From: Acidobacteriota bacterium
GTDB lineage: Bacteria; Acidobacteriota; Vicinamibacteria; Vicinamibacterales; UBA8438
Direction: 5' to 3'
Assembly: GCA_009838525.1 (NCBI GenBank)
Contig: VXRJ01000022.1
Span: 53,451-117,450 of the forward strand
DNA: 64,000 nucleotides
How positions within the stretch are numbered: position 1 is the first letter of the stretch; each line of letters opens with the position of its first letter. Both the position numbers and the translations under genes were made by a program. The notes under the pieces are model-generated. The model did no database searches and was not told where the DNA came from. It saw nothing but the letters and a program-made list of their open reading frames with translations. Positions 62,036 to 64,000 of the stretch are shown here, in pieces.

Positions 62036-62384
62036 TTCACACGCCTGACACCCGAAGACGGTTTGTTGGAAGCATTCGAAGGAGTGACGGCCGCGCTGGT
62101 CGTCTGCGGTCACACTCACATGCAATTCGACCGCTCGATCGGCCGCGTTCGCGTCGTCAACGCCGGGAGCGTGGGAATGCCGTTCGGGCGGACCGGGGCG
62201 GATTGGCTCCTCCTCGGGCCGGGGGTCGAACTCCGCCACACGGAGTTTGACCTCGAGGCGGCCGCGACGCGGGTCCGAGCGACCAACTATCCGGAAGCCG
62301 ACGACTATGCGACACAGTTTTGTTCTGTCGTCACCGCCGGAATCGGCCATGCTCGAGGCGTTCACTCACGCATCGTTTCCGTAG
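62036..62384 (+). pseudogene. Truncated, frameshifted calcineurin-like metallophosphoesterase
   Basis: The peptide RLTPEDGLLEAFEGV, then VVCGHTHMQFDRSIG and VVNAGSVGMPFGRTG is the C-terminal part of YfcE-type phosphoesterases, including the GHTH metal motif. The N-terminal half with the other metal ligands is missing. At the T4 run (62318-62321) the frame shifts: one T removed gives FVLSSPPESAMLEAFTHASFP, then a stop at 62382-62384, matching the usual C-terminus. Both defects show the gene is dead, unless the sequence has an error. Confidence 0.7.
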
Positions 62385-62406
62385 AGGACTCACGCACGAG
62401 GACAAT

Positions 62407-62802
62407 TTGACCGACTTCGAACTGTTGGTCCTCCTGGCGATCCTCACGGTCGAAGAAAGAGCTTCCGGCCCCGCGATTGCCCGCGGGATCCTGCGGGCGG
62501 GCGGCTGCCGCGTCGCCCCGCGGAAGATTCACGCCGCGCTCGGCCCGCTGGAGCGCAACGGACTCGTGACGTCCGCGGGGGGCGATCCGACCTCGTCGTC
62601 GAGACGTGGCGCCACGCGGATCTTCGAGGTGACACCTGCCGGACTGCGGGCAATCAAGACGACGCAACGGGCCCTCGTCTCGCTGTGGGCGGGATTGCCG
62701 GAGCTGAAGAACGAGCCGCTCCTCGACGAACTGCTCGAGGAGTCCGGGGCTCGCCGGTCGCAGGTCTGGCTCTGGTACTTGACGACCCGCGTTCAACCCT
62801 AG
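62407..62802 (+). CDS. PadR-like winged-helix transcriptional regulator
   Basis: The 131-residue protein has an N-terminal winged helix: LTDFELLVLLAILTVEERASG, then GCRVAPRKIHAALGPLERNGLVTSAGG. The C-terminal LKNEPLLDELLEESGARRSQVWLWYL helix resembles the dimerisation helix of PadR-like proteins. The start is TTG at 62407 with GAGG five bases upstream. It probably binds DNA as a dimer; the target is unknown. It follows the broken phosphoesterase gene by 22 bases. Confidence 0.7.
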   Translation: MTDFELLVLLAILTVEERASGPAIARGILRAGGCRVAPRKIHAALGPLERNGLVTSAGGDPTSSSRRGATRIFEVTPAGLRAIKTTQRALVSLWAGLPELKNEPLLDELLEESGARRSQVWLWYLTTRVQP

Positions 62803-62977
62803 CAGAGCGACTCACCGAACCCGGCGTTCGCACCTCAGCGGCCGGCCCTGCACAAAACGGGACATATTCATGTTTTAGTCGTCTTTTGGTCATGTAATAG
62901 TCATGCTCGTCGTGTATAAGGGCGTGCCGGACAGTGACCGGCTTGCGCCCAGAAGACAGCTCCCGCTGGAGACTTCG

Positions 62978-63703
62978 ATGACGACACGCGAGTACCTGGA
63001 GGTGCTGAACAGTTCTTGTGCGGAACGCTGCGCCGAGACCAACTACTGGACGCCGGCGCGGAGGCCGAACATGCGCCTCCTGTACTCAACGCCAGAGACG
63101 TTTGAGCCACCAGCCCGGATCCTGTGGCTGGGCAAGAACCCTGGTGGCGAGCCCGACGACGGCGACCGCCACCCTCACGATGTCCCCTTTCGGCAACGAC
63201 GCGGGTGGTCCAGCTACCTGGACGACGACTGGGGCCGTTTCCGAAGGGGTGAGCATCCGATGCAGCGTGGCGTACTCGCGGCAGCGTCGCTCTTCGCTGG
63301 TGGCGCCGACGAAGGGCGAGCGTTACTCCGAAGCAGCCCCGCCGCCAACCTCAGTCCCTATCGGTCACGATCATGGGACTATCTGCCAAGGGATCTACGC
63401 GACATCTCGGTCGGCGAGTCCCTGATTCGACTCGCGCAGCCGCGCGTTGTCGTGCTGTTTTTTAGCGAGTCTTCACTGTGGCGCCGGCTAATGGACACTC
63501 TCGATCGGGCCGTGCCGTCTACGAGAATCCGAATCTCCGGATTTCCAGGCTATACGTTTCGCGAGTCCGTCTGCGGCGAGCGGCCGGAGTACGTGTTCGG
63601 ACTCCCCGGATTCAATAGCCAGACGAGCCCGCACAACGAGACTGTCCTCAAGACGCTGCGCGAACGAATCGCGCTGCACGATCTCAGTGATGGCCGAGCG
63701 TAG
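62978..63703 (+). CDS. Protein of unknown function, uracil-DNA-glycosylase-like look
   Basis: I do not recognise the 241-residue protein with confidence. It has ARILWLGKNPGG, which recalls the GxxPxxx motif of the uracil-DNA glycosylase superfamily, NLSPYRSR in the middle and VVVLFFSESSL near a later strand. The Asp/His arrangement of true UDGs is not obvious, so a divergent member or an unrelated fold is possible. GGAG lies six bases before the ATG at 62978. The frame has a start at 62903, which I reject because the start at 62978 has the better ribosome-binding site. Confidence 0.55.
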   Translation: MTTREYLEVLNSSCAERCAETNYWTPARRPNMRLLYSTPETFEPPARILWLGKNPGGEPDDGDRHPHDVPFRQRRGWSSYLDDDWGRFRRGEHPMQRGVLAAASLFAGGADEGRALLRSSPAANLSPYRSRSWDYLPRDLRDISVGESLIRLAQPRVVVLFFSESSLWRRLMDTLDRAVPSTRIRISGFPGYTFRESVCGERPEYVFGLPGFNSQTSPHNETVLKTLRERIALHDLSDGRA

Positions 63704-63723
63704 GGACTGTTCCGGAAACGGCG

Positions 63724-64000
63724 CTACTCAACGCCTTCCATCAGGTAGTCGACGAGCGCCGGCACGATGATGTCCGGCCGCTCCAGGTGCGGCACGTGCC
63801 CAAGCCCGGGAAAGAGCAGCACGCGGCCGTTTCCGTTCGGGACGGTGTCGGCCAGCACCTGCATTCGCTCCTGGAAAACCTCCGCCGGACCAAGCAGCAG
63901 ATCCTCCGCGCCCCCGAAGGCGAGCGTCGGCACGTGGACATGCGCCCAGTCGTAGACGACCGGATCCTGGTAGAGCATCTGGCTGATGATCGCCTGCACC
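63724..64000 (-). CDS. Alpha/beta hydrolase, C-terminal part (cut by window edge)
   Basis: The partial 91-residue stretch shows the end of an alpha/beta hydrolase: VPTLAFGGAEDLLLGPAEVF (catalytic Asp strand end) and LLFPGLGHVPHLERPDII (catalytic His). The start lies beyond 64000. The family includes esterases and haloperoxidase-like enzymes; the substrate is unknown. It is convergent with the unknown protein at 62978 and 21 bases from it. Confidence 0.75.
   Translation of the reverse strand, partial: VQAIISQMLYQDPVVYDWAHVHVPTLAFGGAEDLLLGPAEVFQERMQVLADTVPNGNGRVLLFPGLGHVPHLERPDIIVPALVDYLMEGVE

Overview
This is a GC-rich chromosomal window with densely packed genes, many GTG starts and several 4-base stop/start overlaps. 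The protein content suggests an aerobic, Gram-negative acidobacterium, probably Vicinamibacteria-like. The clues are a VWFA-related secreted protein of the type common in Acidobacteriota, many secreted TPR and carboxypeptidase-regulatory-like proteins, DUF4159, choice-of-anchor V and propeller-type secreted proteins, and a PQQ dehydrogenase. The taxonomic call is inference: the window has no rRNA or other marker gene that settles it.

Layout. 1-7.1 kb (minus): the start of a SpoU-type RNA methyltransferase and a GNAT acetyltransferase, then a Kef-type K+/H+ antiporter, cobalamin-dependent methionine synthase (metH) and a secreted DUF3347 protein. 7.2-8.7 kb (plus): a VWA protein coupled to a stand-alone RelA/SpoT-like HD hydrolase. 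8.6-11.5 kb (minus): a fused FeoA-FeoB ferrous iron transporter with its small Cys-rich companion. 11.6-20.8 kb: secreted TPR proteins, tRNA-Glu(CTC), a serine beta-lactamase-like hydrolase, a haem A biosynthesis operon (cupredoxin-like lipoprotein, ctaA, ctaB, DUF420) and an M23 peptidase. 20.8-27.0 kb (plus): a fatty-acid beta-oxidation operon in the order of Bacillus fadNAE, with an alpha/beta hydrolase inserted. 27-29.3 kb (plus): DUF1684 lipoprotein, HAD phosphatase and SirB1-like protein.

29.4-36.8 kb holds secreted proteins, including two with CxxCH motifs and two propeller-like lyase relatives, plus a small lipoprotein ORF coupled to a DUF2490 gene. 36.8-42.4 kb has two methyltransferases, a three-gene ABC exporter and a Fic protein next to a membrane protein. 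43-47.9 kb carries thiI, def, a double-domain ThyX, a thioesterase and a rhodanese. 47.9-53.2 kb is a MacB-like ABC efflux operon below a membrane-bound AraC-type regulator; its membrane-fusion gene is frameshifted. 53.2-54.8 kb looks acquired or decayed: a quinoprotein relic and an AAA/DUF4143 ATPase behind an AT-rich consensus promoter. 54.9-60.9 kb has DUF2891, a PLP enzyme, a hexapeptide acyltransferase, an ICMT-like methyltransferase and a PQQ dehydrogenase. 61-64 kb is patchwork: a lower-GC secreted protein followed by a strong terminator, a truncated and frameshifted metallophosphoesterase, a PadR-like regulator, an unrecognised protein and the end of an alpha/beta hydrolase.

I found no CRISPR array, insertion sequence, prophage, rRNA or secondary-metabolite cluster. 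The most unusual items are the double ThyX, whose active-site motif appears divided between its two halves, with a shared hairpin repeat in its linker; overlapping divergent promoters; a duplicated start region that makes an 8-residue leader ORF; and the decayed genes.
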